This document shows positions 38,369 to 46,643 of a DNA stretch of 64,000 nt, piece after piece. The notes below the pieces were generated by a model, which saw only the letters and a program-made list of their open reading frames with translations, made no database searches and was not told the DNA's origin. Location: contig JADBXR010000002.1 of assembly GCA_020403425.1 (NCBI GenBank), forward strand, positions 558,001 through 622,000, in the 5' to 3' direction. The translations under genes and the position numbers were made by a program. Numbering within the stretch: the stretch's first letter is position 1; every line of letters starts with the position of its first letter. This DNA comes from Chitinophagaceae bacterium (GTDB taxonomy: Bacteria; Bacteroidota; Bacteroidia; Chitinophagales; Chitinophagaceae).

Positions 38369-38398
38369 TTAATAACCAGGAAGAACAGGCTTCTATGC

Positions 38399-38430
38399 AA
38401 AGAGTCCGATAGATCACTATCGGACTCTTT
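38399..38430. terminator. bidirectional terminator, membrane protein / FKBP isomerase
   Basis: A perfect 14-bp stem, AAAGAGTCCGATAG, around an ATCA loop. It sits between convergent genes and is followed by AATAATTCTTAATT on the plus side. Confidence 0.85.
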
Positions 38431-38459
38431 AATAATTCTTAATTACTGATTATTACCTA

Positions 38460-38915
38460 TCAGGGCATAATGATCAAAGGTGTACCACCGCTGATCTCCA
38501 CCAGTTCCAGGTCGAAGATCAGGTCTTCACCGGCCAGTGGATGGTTGGCATCCAGGATGACCACTTCTTCCCGTACCTCTACGATCACAACTGGAAAATT
38601 CTGTCCCTGGCCATTGCTCATATTCAGCTGCATGCCAGCTTCCGGTGTCATATCAGCAGGAAAACGGTCCTTGGGGAATTCCATGATCATCTCTTCCTGC
38701 TTTTGTCCGTATGCTTCATCTGCCGGGATCTGAATGGTCCTTTTTTCACCAACGGTCATTCCGGTAACGCCCTGGTCAAAACCCGGTATCACCATTCCGC
38801 CACCTACTTCGAACTCCAGTGGCTCACGTCCTTCAGAGCTGTCGAATGTGGTACCGTCTGTTAACTTTCCATGATAATGTACTTTTACAGTATCACCTTT
38901 TTTTACTTGTTGCAT
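38460..38915 (-). CDS. FKBP-type peptidyl-prolyl cis-trans isomerase, SlyD-like
   Basis: A 151-residue cytosolic prolyl isomerase and chaperone. The FKBP half has [29 protein letters not shown] in two pieces and [20 protein letters not shown]. The insert-in-flap chaperone domain spans about 70-125. The strand [24 protein letters not shown], here [15 protein letters not shown], is the SlyD hallmark. The histidine/cysteine-rich metal-binding tail of E. coli SlyD is absent, as in many short family members. Confidence 0.92.
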   Translation of the reverse strand: MQQVKKGDTVKVHYHGKLTDGTTFDSSEGREPLEFEVGGGMVIPGFDQGVTGMTVGEKRTIQIPADEAYGQKQEEMIMEFPKDRFPADMTPEAGMQLNMSNGQGQNFPVVIVEVREEVVILDANHPLAGEDLIFDLELVEISGGTPLIIMP

Positions 38916-39128
38916 AATGCATTTTTGAGTGTAAATAATGTGGAGCCAGTTTCAGATTTTCCCAGCATTCGTTGCGCAATTCCCACAAATGAAGGGAGTT
39001 TCATACCTCTATGAAAGAGAACCGCAACAAGAAAACAGAAATACCGATTTCCAGCCTACAAAAGTACAATCCAAAATCAAGAACCGGTAAGTTTTTTGGT
39101 TAACTTTCCCCTCTGCAAAATCCCTCAT

Positions 39129-40415
39129 ATGAAGAAAATCATATCTCTATTACTGATCGGACTGGTATTCAACCTTTTTACCTCTCAACTGTCGATCGCC
39201 CAATCCACCAAACGCACCGTTTCTCAGGCCGAAATATTGCCTGCAGCTTATCGTACCGAAGTGTATGTGCCTTTACTAAAAGGCAAGCGGGTGGGTGTTT
39301 TCGCGAATCATACCGCTACGATCGGCCGGAAACATCTGGTGGACAGCCTTTTGTCACTCGGCATCACCATCACGAAAGCCTTTGGTCCGGAGCACGGATT
39401 CCGCGGCACTGCGGATGCCGGGGAAAAGATCGAGAACTATATTGATCCGGCCACTGGTATTCCGGTAGTGTCTCTGTATGGCAAAAAAAGGAAACCAACT
39501 ACAGAAGACCTTGCAGATGTGGATGTACTTCTGTTCGATATTCAGGATGTGGGCACCCGTTTCTATACCTATATTTCCTCTCTACAGGAGTTCATGGAAG
39601 CCGCTTTCGAGAACAGCAAACCGCTGATGGTACTCGACCGTCCCAACCCCAATGGTTTTTATGTTGACGGGCCAGTGCTGGATACCGCTTTCCGGAGTTT
39701 TGTGGGCATGCAACCCATTCCTATCGTATATGGTATGACCATGGGGGAATATGCCCTTATGCTGGCTTGTGAACGCTGGCTAACACCAAAGGCCAACGAA
39801 AAACACGATTATTACAAACGCGCCAAGAACAGTGCTGATACAGCTTTTCATTTTCAGGTCATCAAATGTGCCAATTATACGCACAAGAGTAAATACCAGC
39901 TACCCATTGCACCTTCACCCAATCTTCCGGATATGGCATCGGTGTACTGGTATGCCAGCACCTGTATTTTTGAGGGTACCGCACTCAGTGAAGGCAGAGG
40001 GACCGATCACCCGTTTGCGATCTTCGGACATCCTTCCCTGCCCAACAACCTCTATGCATTTACACCCACCAGCCGGGCTGGCGCCAAAGAGCCCAAACTG
40101 AAAGACCAGCTTTGTTACGGCTGGAATTTATATGCGGATAATAAAAGCATCCTGAAACAGCTGAATAACCAGGTACAGATCAAATACCTGCTGGATGCTT
40201 ACCAGGCCTTCCCGGACAAAGAGAAATTCTTCCTGGTACCCAAAGCAGGTAACATACAGTTCAGTTCATTCAACCGTCTCGCAGGCAGCAGTGAACTGAT
40301 GGCGCAGATCAAAGCCGGCAAAACAGAAGCGGAGATCCGGAAGAGCTGGCAACCTAAACTGGAGCAGTTCAAAAAGATCCGAAAGAAATATCTGCTGTAC
40401 ACCGATTTTGAATAG
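39129..40415 (+). CDS. exo-beta-N-acetylmuramidase NamZ-like (DUF1343)
   Basis: A 428-residue secreted protein. A signal peptide spans 1-25 (LSIAQ). The DUF1343 domain fills the rest: LLKGKRVGVFANHTATIG, FGPEHGFRGTADAGEKI, PVVSLYGKKRKPT, LFDIQDVGTRFYTYISSLQ, VLDRPNPNG and FEGTALSEGRGTDHPF. The characterised member NamZ removes terminal MurNAc residues from peptidoglycan fragments, so a role in wall turnover or recycling is likely. The start at 39129 is chosen for the signal peptide; TAACTTTC (39101-39108, one mismatch to TAnnTTTG) lies upstream and excludes the TTG at 39096. Confidence 0.9.
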   Translation: MKKIISLLLIGLVFNLFTSQLSIAQSTKRTVSQAEILPAAYRTEVYVPLLKGKRVGVFANHTATIGRKHLVDSLLSLGITITKAFGPEHGFRGTADAGEKIENYIDPATGIPVVSLYGKKRKPTTEDLADVDVLLFDIQDVGTRFYTYISSLQEFMEAAFENSKPLMVLDRPNPNGFYVDGPVLDTAFRSFVGMQPIPIVYGMTMGEYALMLACERWLTPKANEKHDYYKRAKNSADTAFHFQVIKCANYTHKSKYQLPIAPSPNLPDMASVYWYASTCIFEGTALSEGRGTDHPFAIFGHPSLPNNLYAFTPTSRAGAKEPKLKDQLCYGWNLYADNKSILKQLNNQVQIKYLLDAYQAFPDKEKFFLVPKAGNIQFSSFNRLAGSSELMAQIKAGKTEAEIRKSWQPKLEQFKKIRKKYLLYTDFE

Positions 40416-40425
40416 TTTCCGGTTT

Positions 40426-40506
40426 GATTGGTTTATCCGTTCAAGATGGGTTGACGTGGTATTGGTATTGCCTGTAACCGCCATCTTTCGAACCGATAAA
40501 CCAATC
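40426..40506. repeat. 81-bp near-perfect inverted repeat between namZ-like gene and fmt
   Basis: Arms of 24 and 26 bp (40426-40449 and 40481-40506), both of the form GATTGGTTTATC-N-GTTC-AAGATGG with a 2-bp insertion in one, flank 31 bp. It starts 10 nt after the namZ-like stop and ends 10 nt before the fmt -7 box. It is probably the transcript end of the upstream gene, although it lacks a U-tract. Confidence 0.75.
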
Positions 40507-40516
40507 TACAAACATT

Positions 40517-40524
40517 TATCTTTG
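40517..40524 (+). promoter_or_regulatory. -7 box TATCTTTG of fmt
   Basis: Exact TAnnTTTG match ending 4 nt before the ATG at 40529, implying an almost leaderless mRNA. Confidence 0.6.
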
Positions 40525-40528
40525 CCCC

Positions 40529-41470
40529 ATGACAATGCAAGAACTCCGTATCGTATTCATGGGAACCCCTGATTTTGCAGTGGCTTCGCTGGATGCATTG
40601 GTACAGGCGGGCTGTACTATCGTAGGCGTGGTCACCGCACCGGATAAACCTGCCGGCAGGGGTATGAAATTAACCGAGAGTGCCGTAAAGAAATATGCAG
40701 TTGAAAAAGGATTGAAGGTTCTGCAGCCCGAGAAACTGAAAAACCCCTCCTTTATTGAAGAGTTGCGAGCCTTACAGGCCGACCTTCAGATCGTGGTGGC
40801 GTTCCGCATGTTACCGGAACTGGTCTGGAACATGCCGCCCATGGGGACCGTTAACCTGCATGGCTCATTACTGCCGCAATACCGCGGTGCAGCCCCCATT
40901 CACTGGGCGGTGATCAATGGTGAAAAAGAGACCGGCGTCACCACGTTCAAACTCAAGCATGAAATAGATACTGGTGATATTCTGTTGCAGAAGAGTTTCC
41001 CGATCGGGGAAGAGGAGACCACAGGCGATGTACATGACAGGATGAAACTCATCGGGGCAGCTTTACTAGTGGAGACCGTAAAAGGCCTGGCAGAAGGAAG
41101 TTTACAGAAGATCGACCAGTCGGTCCTGATACAGGGCAGATCCACCACATTGAAACATGCTCCTAAATTATTTACCGAAGATGCACAGATCGACTGGACT
41201 GCTCCTGCTGATAAGATCCATAATCTTATCCGTGGGCTCTCCCCATTTCCCGGTGCGCTAAGCACACTGGACGGTAAGATCCTGAAGATATACCGATCTA
41301 AAAAAGAGTTGGCAGTACACCATCATCCGGCGGGAAAAGTGATCACCGATGGCAAAACCTTTCTCAAGTTTGCCTGCACCGATGGCTATATACACCTCCT
41401 AGACCTTCAACTTGAGGGCAAAAAAAGGATGCTGATCGACGATTTTCTGCGTGGTTACCGGATTCCCTAA
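40529..41470 (+). CDS. fmt: methionyl-tRNA formyltransferase
   Basis: A 313-residue cytosolic enzyme that formylates initiator Met-tRNA using 10-formyl-THF. The N-terminal catalytic domain has RIVFMGTPDFAVASLDAL, TAPDKPAGRG and the active-site region NLHGSLLPQYRGAAPIHWAVINGE with the catalytic Asn and His. ETGVTTFKLKHEIDTGDIL follows. The C-terminal OB-fold (about 205-310) includes the Fmt linker DWTAPADKIHNLIRGLSPFPGA. The length is complete. An internal in-frame ATG at 40535 is an alternative start two codons later. Convergent with the rhodanese-thioredoxin gene. Confidence 0.95.
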   Translation: MTMQELRIVFMGTPDFAVASLDALVQAGCTIVGVVTAPDKPAGRGMKLTESAVKKYAVEKGLKVLQPEKLKNPSFIEELRALQADLQIVVAFRMLPELVWNMPPMGTVNLHGSLLPQYRGAAPIHWAVINGEKETGVTTFKLKHEIDTGDILLQKSFPIGEEETTGDVHDRMKLIGAALLVETVKGLAEGSLQKIDQSVLIQGRSTTLKHAPKLFTEDAQIDWTAPADKIHNLIRGLSPFPGALSTLDGKILKIYRSKKELAVHHHPAGKVITDGKTFLKFACTDGYIHLLDLQLEGKKRMLIDDFLRGYRIP

Positions 41471-41505
41471 CACAGCTTCAACGACTGACCGATCGTAATA
41501 AAAAA

Positions 41506-41548
41506 CGTTGTTTCTCCATGCCATGCGTATCAGCATAAAGAAACAACG
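41506..41548. terminator. stem-loop between fmt and the rhodanese-thioredoxin gene
   Basis: CGTTGTTTCT (41506-41515) pairs with AGAAACAACG (41539-41548) around a 23-nt loop that can itself form ATGC/GCAT. On the minus strand TTTTTTATTAC follows, so it terminates the minus-strand gene. Confidence 0.7.
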
Positions 41549-41567
41549 AGATACCATCCGACAGAAA

Positions 41568-42260
41568 CTAGTTGGCCAGTTTTGCTTTCAGTTCGGACAA
41601 TTCAATCACCCCCTGCTTACGCCAGGTCTCTTTCCCGTTTTTATAGATAATGAATACAGGAAGTGTTTCTACGTTCTGAGATCTCATCACATCAATATCC
41701 AGCCCGCCATCTACCTTAACCAATTTGAATTTGCCTGCCAGCTCTTTCTGCAACTGCATTAGCACAGGTTTCATTTTTTTACAGGGAGGGCACCATTCTG
41801 CACCAAAATCGACCAGCACCACTTCCCCTGACCGCGTAAGCGCCTGATACTGATCAAGCGTCATCTGCGCAGAAGCCGACGGTGCTTCTATCGTTTTTCC
41901 TTCCAGCTTCCAGGCTGTGAGTCCGCCTTTCAGGTTCTGTACTTCTTTAAAACCATTGCTCTGCAGATATTTGGCAGCTGCTGCGCTACGCACACCCGAT
42001 GCGCAGTATACCAGCAAAGGTTTTGATTTATCAAGATATTTAATGCGTTCTGCAAACTGCACCTTATCCAGCCAGTCTGCCTGCAGGGAATTTTTGAGAT
42101 GGCCTGATTGAAACTCTCCAGCAGTCCTAACATCCAATAATTGCACCTGCCCTGCCTGAATACGTTTCTCGAAAGCTCCAGGCGGTAATCCGTCCTGGGC
42201 ATTGCCCTGACAGGAGATCAGCAAGGCTGAGAGTGCGAAGAATGCAAGTAGTTTTTTCAT
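41568..42260 (-). CDS. rhodanese-thioredoxin fusion lipoprotein
   Basis: A 230-residue envelope protein. The lipoprotein signal has the lipobox LISC (acylated C17). A rhodanese domain (about 28-122) carries the active cysteine C86 in VYCASGVRSA. A thioredoxin domain (about 132-230) has WCPPC at 156-160 and the cis-proline segment VETLPVFIIYKNGKE. The two redox-active sulfur domains in one periplasmic lipoprotein suggest persulfide handling: the rhodanese cysteine could carry sulfane sulfur that the CxxC pair reduces. The domains are seen; the coupling is inference. It lies 15 nt downstream of the LysM gene. Confidence 0.9.
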   Translation of the reverse strand: MKKLLAFFALSALLISCQGNAQDGLPPGAFEKRIQAGQVQLLDVRTAGEFQSGHLKNSLQADWLDKVQFAERIKYLDKSKPLLVYCASGVRSAAAAKYLQSNGFKEVQNLKGGLTAWKLEGKTIEAPSASAQMTLDQYQALTRSGEVVLVDFGAEWCPPCKKMKPVLMQLQKELAGKFKLVKVDGGLDIDVMRSQNVETLPVFIIYKNGKETWRKQGVIELSELKAKLAN

Positions 42261-42275
42261 GTGCTGTGTTTTATC

Positions 42276-43304
42276 TTATTCGAAATAAGTAACGGTAACC
42301 GTGAATTTCTGATCAACCAGACCCAAAGCTGCTGCTGCTGAATTACTGATCCTGACCAATAAACCTGATGCGCCCTTGGTCTCCTGCAGCGGCCCCAGTA
42401 CCATGGCACAGATACTTCTGTTGCCCTGACCTGTGACCCGTACGATGGTCTTAGGTGCCACATCATTCATGAGCACATAAAATTTCCGGTCCGTCCAGCC
42501 ACTAATGGTTTTGAATGTAGACGCATCTCCTGAACGGAACTGCTGAACCTGTGCTTTTTCGTGTTCGGCATATGCAGCAGCAAAATATCCTTCATCATCA
42601 TCCCTGGGAACATAGTCACTGTTGAGGATGGCCTCTTCTTTCACTGCTGGTTTCACAGGGTCCTTGCTTTCTGTTTTTTTCTCCTGAACCAGGGTCACTG
42701 TAGTTGACAGTGTATCGTTTTTTGCAACAGGAGAAGCGATGGCTGTATTTTTCTTTCCGGCATTCTTTTTCCCGGCTGCTTCCACCTGCTGTACCGGTTG
42801 TTGTATTACAGGAGACACCTCTTTTGCAACAACAGGATGGGTATCTGATAGCGCCAGTGGTCTTGCATTTACCATATAGCCAATGACCAGTTGCTGACCC
42901 AGTTTTACCACATCTTTTGTAAGATGATTCCATTCGCGCAGGCTCGACATCGGTACATTGTAGTAGATCTTACTGATCCTGTATATATTTTCCCCTTTCC
43001 CGATCACATGAACCACCGGAGCACTGTTCTCACTTTGACGCTGTAACAGGTTATCATGTGTCAGGGGTATTTTGATCTTTGTGCCTTTGGGCAATACAGC
43101 AGAGGCATTGATATTAATGCGGTTATAATCGCTGAGTTTTTTTACAGAAAACCCGAACTGACTACTGACTGTCTGTAAGGTTTCTGATCCGCTCAGTACA
43201 TACAATACATATAGATTAGGAGCCTTCCCTTTCACTTCCAATTTTTCCTGCGCCGAAGAAGCCAGGGCTAGCAGGCAGGCCATCATCAAACCATATATCT
43301 TCAT
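42276..43304 (-). CDS. LysM-domain secreted protein
   Basis: A 342-residue exported protein. The signal peptide ends near residue 18 (ASSAQE). Two LysM-like peptidoglycan-binding repeats follow (about 35-78: LYVLSGSETLQTVSSQFGFSVKKLSDYN in two pieces; about 93-140: VHVIGKGENIYRISKIYYNV and LREWN). A low-complexity lysine/alanine/glutamine linker spans about 165-225. The C-terminal domain (about 265-342) contains VLMNDVAPKTIVRVTG and resembles septal/RlpA-like or SPOR-type modules only weakly. No catalytic domain was recognised. The start at 43304 follows from the signal peptide and a -7 box 21 nt upstream. Confidence 0.86.
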   Translation of the reverse strand: MKIYGLMMACLLALASSAQEKLEVKGKAPNLYVLYVLSGSETLQTVSSQFGFSVKKLSDYNRININASAVLPKGTKIKIPLTHDNLLQRQSENSAPVVHVIGKGENIYRISKIYYNVPMSSLREWNHLTKDVVKLGQQLVIGYMVNARPLALSDTHPVVAKEVSPVIQQPVQQVEAAGKKNAGKKNTAIASPVAKNDTLSTTVTLVQEKKTESKDPVKPAVKEEAILNSDYVPRDDDEGYFAAAYAEHEKAQVQQFRSGDASTFKTISGWTDRKFYVLMNDVAPKTIVRVTGQGNRSICAMVLGPLQETKGASGLLVRISNSAAAALGLVDQKFTVTVTYFE

Positions 43305-43325
43305 GTTCTTCTGAATTGAGTATCG

Positions 43326-43333
43326 CAAATTTA
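43326..43333 (-). promoter_or_regulatory. -7 box TAAATTTG of the LysM gene
   Basis: Exact TAnnTTTG match on the minus strand. It overlaps the last codons of the upstream methylase gene and lies 21 nt before the ATG at 43304. Confidence 0.55.
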
Positions 43334-44686
43334 CTCTTTTAATATTCTCCATTCTGCCGGATAGTAGTTATTCAAACGATTTGGCAAAACTTTCACCCAG
43401 CCCAATGGCAGGTCTTCATATGCCACCAGGTTCCAGCCTTTGGGGGCATCGGGCAATAAAAGATCTTTCCTGCGCAGATAAACAAGGGCCTGCTCTTTCG
43501 ATAAATCTATAGGTGTAAAATGCCCTTTCCACAAGTGACTCATGGCCAGTTCATGCTCCGGTATCACATCTTTTCCCTTAATGGAGCCGATACGCACACC
43601 CGCCTTTTTGATATACAATGTTTTGGCCAATACCTGCAGGTCCTTATACCAGCGAACCGGGACTGCCCGGATCTGTTCTCCCTGTTTGAATAACAAATGG
43701 GTTTCGGGGAGCTGTAAAAATGATTGCACCTGCTGCACTTCCTGCCTGGAAAGGATCGGCAGTGCCAGTTCTTTCAGCCTGTGGCTCTCTGTAACCATCG
43801 ATCTTTTCCGAAATACAGCGATAAAGAATCCTTCCCCTTTGATACGATCAGGATAAAAACGATAACCGGTTGCCTTGTTCCGTGGCGATAGGGTCTCCAC
43901 GATGCCCCAGTCTGACGGTATGGACAAAGAGATGGCTTCCATTCCCATCTCCTGCACCAGCCAATCAGCAATGGTCTCGTCTTCCTCCATTGAGTAAGAA
44001 CAGGTGGAGTAGATCAGGATACCTTCTTCTGCCAGAGCGGGCAGCACATCGGCCAATATTCTCTGCTGACGCTGGCTGCAGAGCTGCACAGCATGTTCGC
44101 TCCATTCCTCCATCGCGGCCGGATCTTTGCGGAACATACCACTGCCACTGCAGGGAGCGTCTACCACCATTACATCAAAATAACCGGGTAATGATTGAAA
44201 ATGAGCAGGATCATTATTGGTAACTACCACATGATCGGTTCCCCACTTGGTCATATTTTCCACCAGTACAGCAGCCCTTTGTTTGATCACTTCATTGGCT
44301 ACCACCCATCCGTTGGTGAAATAAGATGCCAGTAAACTGCTTTTACCTCCTGGCGCCGCACAAAGGTCCAGCACTTTTTTTTCGGTGTCCGTGCCGATCA
44401 ATTGCTGTAATACAAACCAGATAAACATACTGCTGGCTTCCTGCACATAGTAAGCCCCGGCATGAAAAAGAGGGTCCAATGTAAAAGAGGGTCTTTCCGG
44501 GAGATAGTAACCATAAGGGCACCAGGGAACCTGCTTACAGCCTGACAGGTCAAGACCACTATTTTTTCCTGGATTTACCCGGATGGAAGTCACCTGCTCA
44601 CCTGATGCATGCACGGCCTCGAAAGATGAACGGTTAAAACCCGCCACACCCGTTAAGGATTCCAAAAAAGCCTGGGGTAATGCCAT
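43331..44686 (-). CDS. RsmF-like rRNA/tRNA cytosine-C5 methyltransferase (NOL1/NOP2/sun)
   Basis: A 451-residue SAM-dependent RNA methylase. After an N-terminal RNA-binding part (TSIRVNPGK, FHAGAYYVQEASSMF), the Rossmann domain has VLDLCAAPGGKSSLLASY (motif I), VVDAPCSGSGMFRKDP (motif IV cysteine) and ILIYSTCSYSMEEDE (motif VI catalytic cysteine). A C-terminal region of about 170 residues resembles the RsmF extension that helps bind RNA. Both cysteines are present. The start at 44686 (MALPQAFLESL) is decided by the -7 box TATATTTG, which ends 4 nt upstream and makes the ATG at 44713 unusable. Confidence 0.93.
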   Translation of the reverse strand: MALPQAFLESLTGVAGFNRSSFEAVHASGEQVTSIRVNPGKNSGLDLSGCKQVPWCPYGYYLPERPSFTLDPLFHAGAYYVQEASSMFIWFVLQQLIGTDTEKKVLDLCAAPGGKSSLLASYFTNGWVVANEVIKQRAAVLVENMTKWGTDHVVVTNNDPAHFQSLPGYFDVMVVDAPCSGSGMFRKDPAAMEEWSEHAVQLCSQRQQRILADVLPALAEEGILIYSTCSYSMEEDETIADWLVQEMGMEAISLSIPSDWGIVETLSPRNKATGYRFYPDRIKGEGFFIAVFRKRSMVTESHRLKELALPILSRQEVQQVQSFLQLPETHLLFKQGEQIRAVPVRWYKDLQVLAKTLYIKKAGVRIGSIKGKDVIPEHELAMSHLWKGHFTPIDLSKEQALVYLRRKDLLLPDAPKGWNLVAYEDLPLGWVKVLPNRLNNYYPAEWRILKE

Positions 44687-44690
44687 CTGG

Positions 44691-44698
44691 CAAATATA
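44691..44698 (-). promoter_or_regulatory. -7 box TATATTTG of the RsmF-like gene
   Basis: Exact TAnnTTTG match on the minus strand ending 4 nt before the ATG at 44686, predicting a leaderless mRNA. Confidence 0.6.
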
Positions 44699-44800
44699 CA
44701 ACAGCCCATTCATTTACTTCTTTACCTGCTCAGGCTGCCCTATAACTAAGGGGTTCTGGCTACTATGGAACAAATGGGAATTTTCGGTCCGGCATACCTA

Positions 44801-45598
44801 TCAAAAACGGATCGTGAAATGCTGTTTCACTTTCTGCTCTTTCCGGAAGAATACGAGTCCGATGACAAAAAGATCGATACTCAACGTTACAGCATCATCC
44901 TGGCTGATCTCCTTCCAGGCCTGTTCCATTTCACAACTACTGTGAATATCACCCAAAATGAGTATCGAGTGCTCATGCAGGTTAGGTAATAGTTCGCGAT
45001 AATACCGGACCGTGGCCCCATAACGGTGCTCGCCGTTCATGACAGCCATATCGATCCTGCCGATCCGCTGCAGGGTGGTTGTTAGAGTAGCATCAAAATC
45101 TCCCTCTACCAAATCGATATGCTGCAGTCCCAGTTTATCAAAATTCTGGCGGGCCACAGACGCCACAGAAGAATCGTCTTCCATAGTTAGTATGCGGTTA
45201 TCCCTATTGGCCGAGGCAAGGTATGCAGTGGTAATTCCCAAAGATGTTCCCAACTCCAGCACCTGCCTGGGTGCATAATGATCTACCATGCGGAACAACA
45301 ACTGCCCGAATTTCCTGGGTTTTAACGACGAACGGGCAATATCTGCGACGGTACAAGTTTTTCTTTTTTTGACCTTTGACCCTTCACCAGGATCCTCTAT
45401 CACAAGCTCCTGCCGGTTCAGCAATAATAACTCACGCAGGTTCTCGATCTGTCGGTAAGCATAGAACTGCCTATCGTCATTCATCACCTGTGTGATCAAT
45501 TCAAATACAAATGGGGAATGCATTCCATGCCCCTTACCATTGGATGCGGTAAGATAATACCGGGCATAACGGACAGCTAGCTGAACAGGCGAATACAT
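44801..45598 (-). CDS. class I SAM-dependent methyltransferase (O-methyltransferase-like)
   Basis: A 265-residue protein. The central Rossmann domain has motif I VLELGTSLGITTAYLA, acidic MEDDSSVASVARQNF, LVEGDFDATL and MAVMNGEHRYGATVRYYREL. This pattern resembles the Methyltransf_24 group of catechol-O-methylase-like enzymes. An unusual N-terminal part of about 100 residues contains NGKGHGMHSPFVFELITQVM. The substrate is unknown. Its ATG follows the stop of the upstream membrane protein with no gap, so it is the last gene of the folA operon. Confidence 0.87.
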   Translation of the reverse strand: MYSPVQLAVRYARYYLTASNGKGHGMHSPFVFELITQVMNDDRQFYAYRQIENLRELLLLNRQELVIEDPGEGSKVKKRKTCTVADIARSSLKPRKFGQLLFRMVDHYAPRQVLELGTSLGITTAYLASANRDNRILTMEDDSSVASVARQNFDKLGLQHIDLVEGDFDATLTTTLQRIGRIDMAVMNGEHRYGATVRYYRELLPNLHEHSILILGDIHSSCEMEQAWKEISQDDAVTLSIDLFVIGLVFFRKEQKVKQHFTIRF

Positions 45599-46063
45599 TT
45601 ATGTGTTTCTGGATTGATAAGGTAATTCGTTCTGCAACCAAAGTAACGCATAACCTGAACAACATGCACTCAGGTAAACCGGTATCTTGGTAAAAAGATC
45701 ATAATCATTCCAGGAATACACGGGATCATTCCAGTATAACAGCAATAGCAACAGCAGGCTATACCATCGGTTTTGACGCAAGGGTCGATACAGGAAAAAC
45801 CAGGGCAGAAAAATTACCAGCAATAATCTTATGCTCATCAAGTCGAGCTGGAATATCTGTTCCGGCTGCTTCAACTGGAACTGCCTGGAAAACTGATACA
45901 GGGCAACCAGTTTCCTCACCAGGAAGATGGAATAACCGATCAGCAAAAGATTGGATACAGCCAGCAGGTTCGTGAATAGCTTCCGGATGCCGCCTCCTGC
46001 GACCAATAAGCCCAGTAACAACAAGGGTACGGTGATACAATAAGCTACCTGTATAAACTGCAT
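45599..46063 (-). CDS. small membrane protein in the folA operon
   Basis: A 154-residue protein with about five hydrophobic helices (roughly 5-23, 29-47, 74-92, 98-112 and 130-147). It is leucine- and tyrosine-rich (YSLLLLLLLYWNDPVYSWND). No family was recognised. It begins 8 nt after folA and its stop directly abuts the start of the methyltransferase gene, so the three genes are one tight operon. Confidence 0.78.
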   Translation of the reverse strand: MQFIQVAYCITVPLLLLGLLVAGGGIRKLFTNLLAVSNLLLIGYSIFLVRKLVALYQFSRQFQLKQPEQIFQLDLMSIRLLLVIFLPWFFLYRPLRQNRWYSLLLLLLLYWNDPVYSWNDYDLFTKIPVYLSACCSGYALLWLQNELPYQSRNT

Positions 46064-46071
46064 ATACCCGT

Positions 46072-46569
46072 TTATACTTTAATTCTTTCCCATACCTGGA
46101 AATGATAGGCAAACGCATGTTTGGCATCGGGCATGAATGGTTGCTCCGAGGTGAGCTGCCACTGTTCAGGATCGATATCTGGGAAATAGGTATCAGCATC
46201 CGGCGCCGTATCCACACGGGTAAGGTAAATCTTGCTGGCAACGGGCAGCGCTTCCTTGTAGATCTCGCCACCGCCTATCACAAACACTTCTTTGTAATGT
46301 GCTTTTTTAGCAGCTTCCATAGCTTCTGCAAGTGAGTGCACCACTATGACACCTTCCGGTTGCCAGTGATGCTGACGGGTGATCACAATATTCAATCGGC
46401 CCTGCAGGGGTTTGCCCAGTGATTCATATGTCTTACGTCCCATCAATACCGGCATAGCCCAGGTGGTGCTCTTAAAGAACTTCATGTCGTTCGGTAGCGA
46501 CCAGAGCAACCGGTTGTCTTTGCCTATGGCATTGTTTTTTGCTGCCGCTACTACCAACGAAACCTTCAT
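46072..46569 (-). CDS. folA: dihydrofolate reductase
   Basis: A 165-residue NADPH-dependent enzyme regenerating tetrahydrofolate. Conserved features: LVVAAAKNNAIGKDNRLLWSLPNDMKFF in two pieces (with the substrate-binding acid in PNDMK), VLMGRKTYESLGKPL, NIVITRQ, VFVIGGGEIYKEALP and the terminal strand FAYHFQVWER. It lies 74 nt downstream of thyA but has its own -7 box, so the thyA-folA pairing is functional with separate or overlapping transcription. First gene of a three-gene operon. Confidence 0.96.
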   Translation of the reverse strand: MKVSLVVAAAKNNAIGKDNRLLWSLPNDMKFFKSTTWAMPVLMGRKTYESLGKPLQGRLNIVITRQHHWQPEGVIVVHSLAEAMEAAKKAHYKEVFVIGGGEIYKEALPVASKIYLTRVDTAPDADTYFPDIDPEQWQLTSEQPFMPDAKHAFAYHFQVWERIKV

Positions 46570-46607
46570 AGCACGCCACTGGGGTGTTTACAATGATGAA
46601 TGAACAG

Positions 46608-46615
46608 CAAAACTA
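46608..46615 (-). promoter_or_regulatory. -7 box TAGTTTTG upstream of folA
   Basis: Exact TAnnTTTG match on the minus strand, 38 nt before the folA ATG, located in the thyA-folA gap. Confidence 0.5.
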
Positions 46616-46643
46616 TGCTATTTCAACTTAGGGGATCAGGTCT

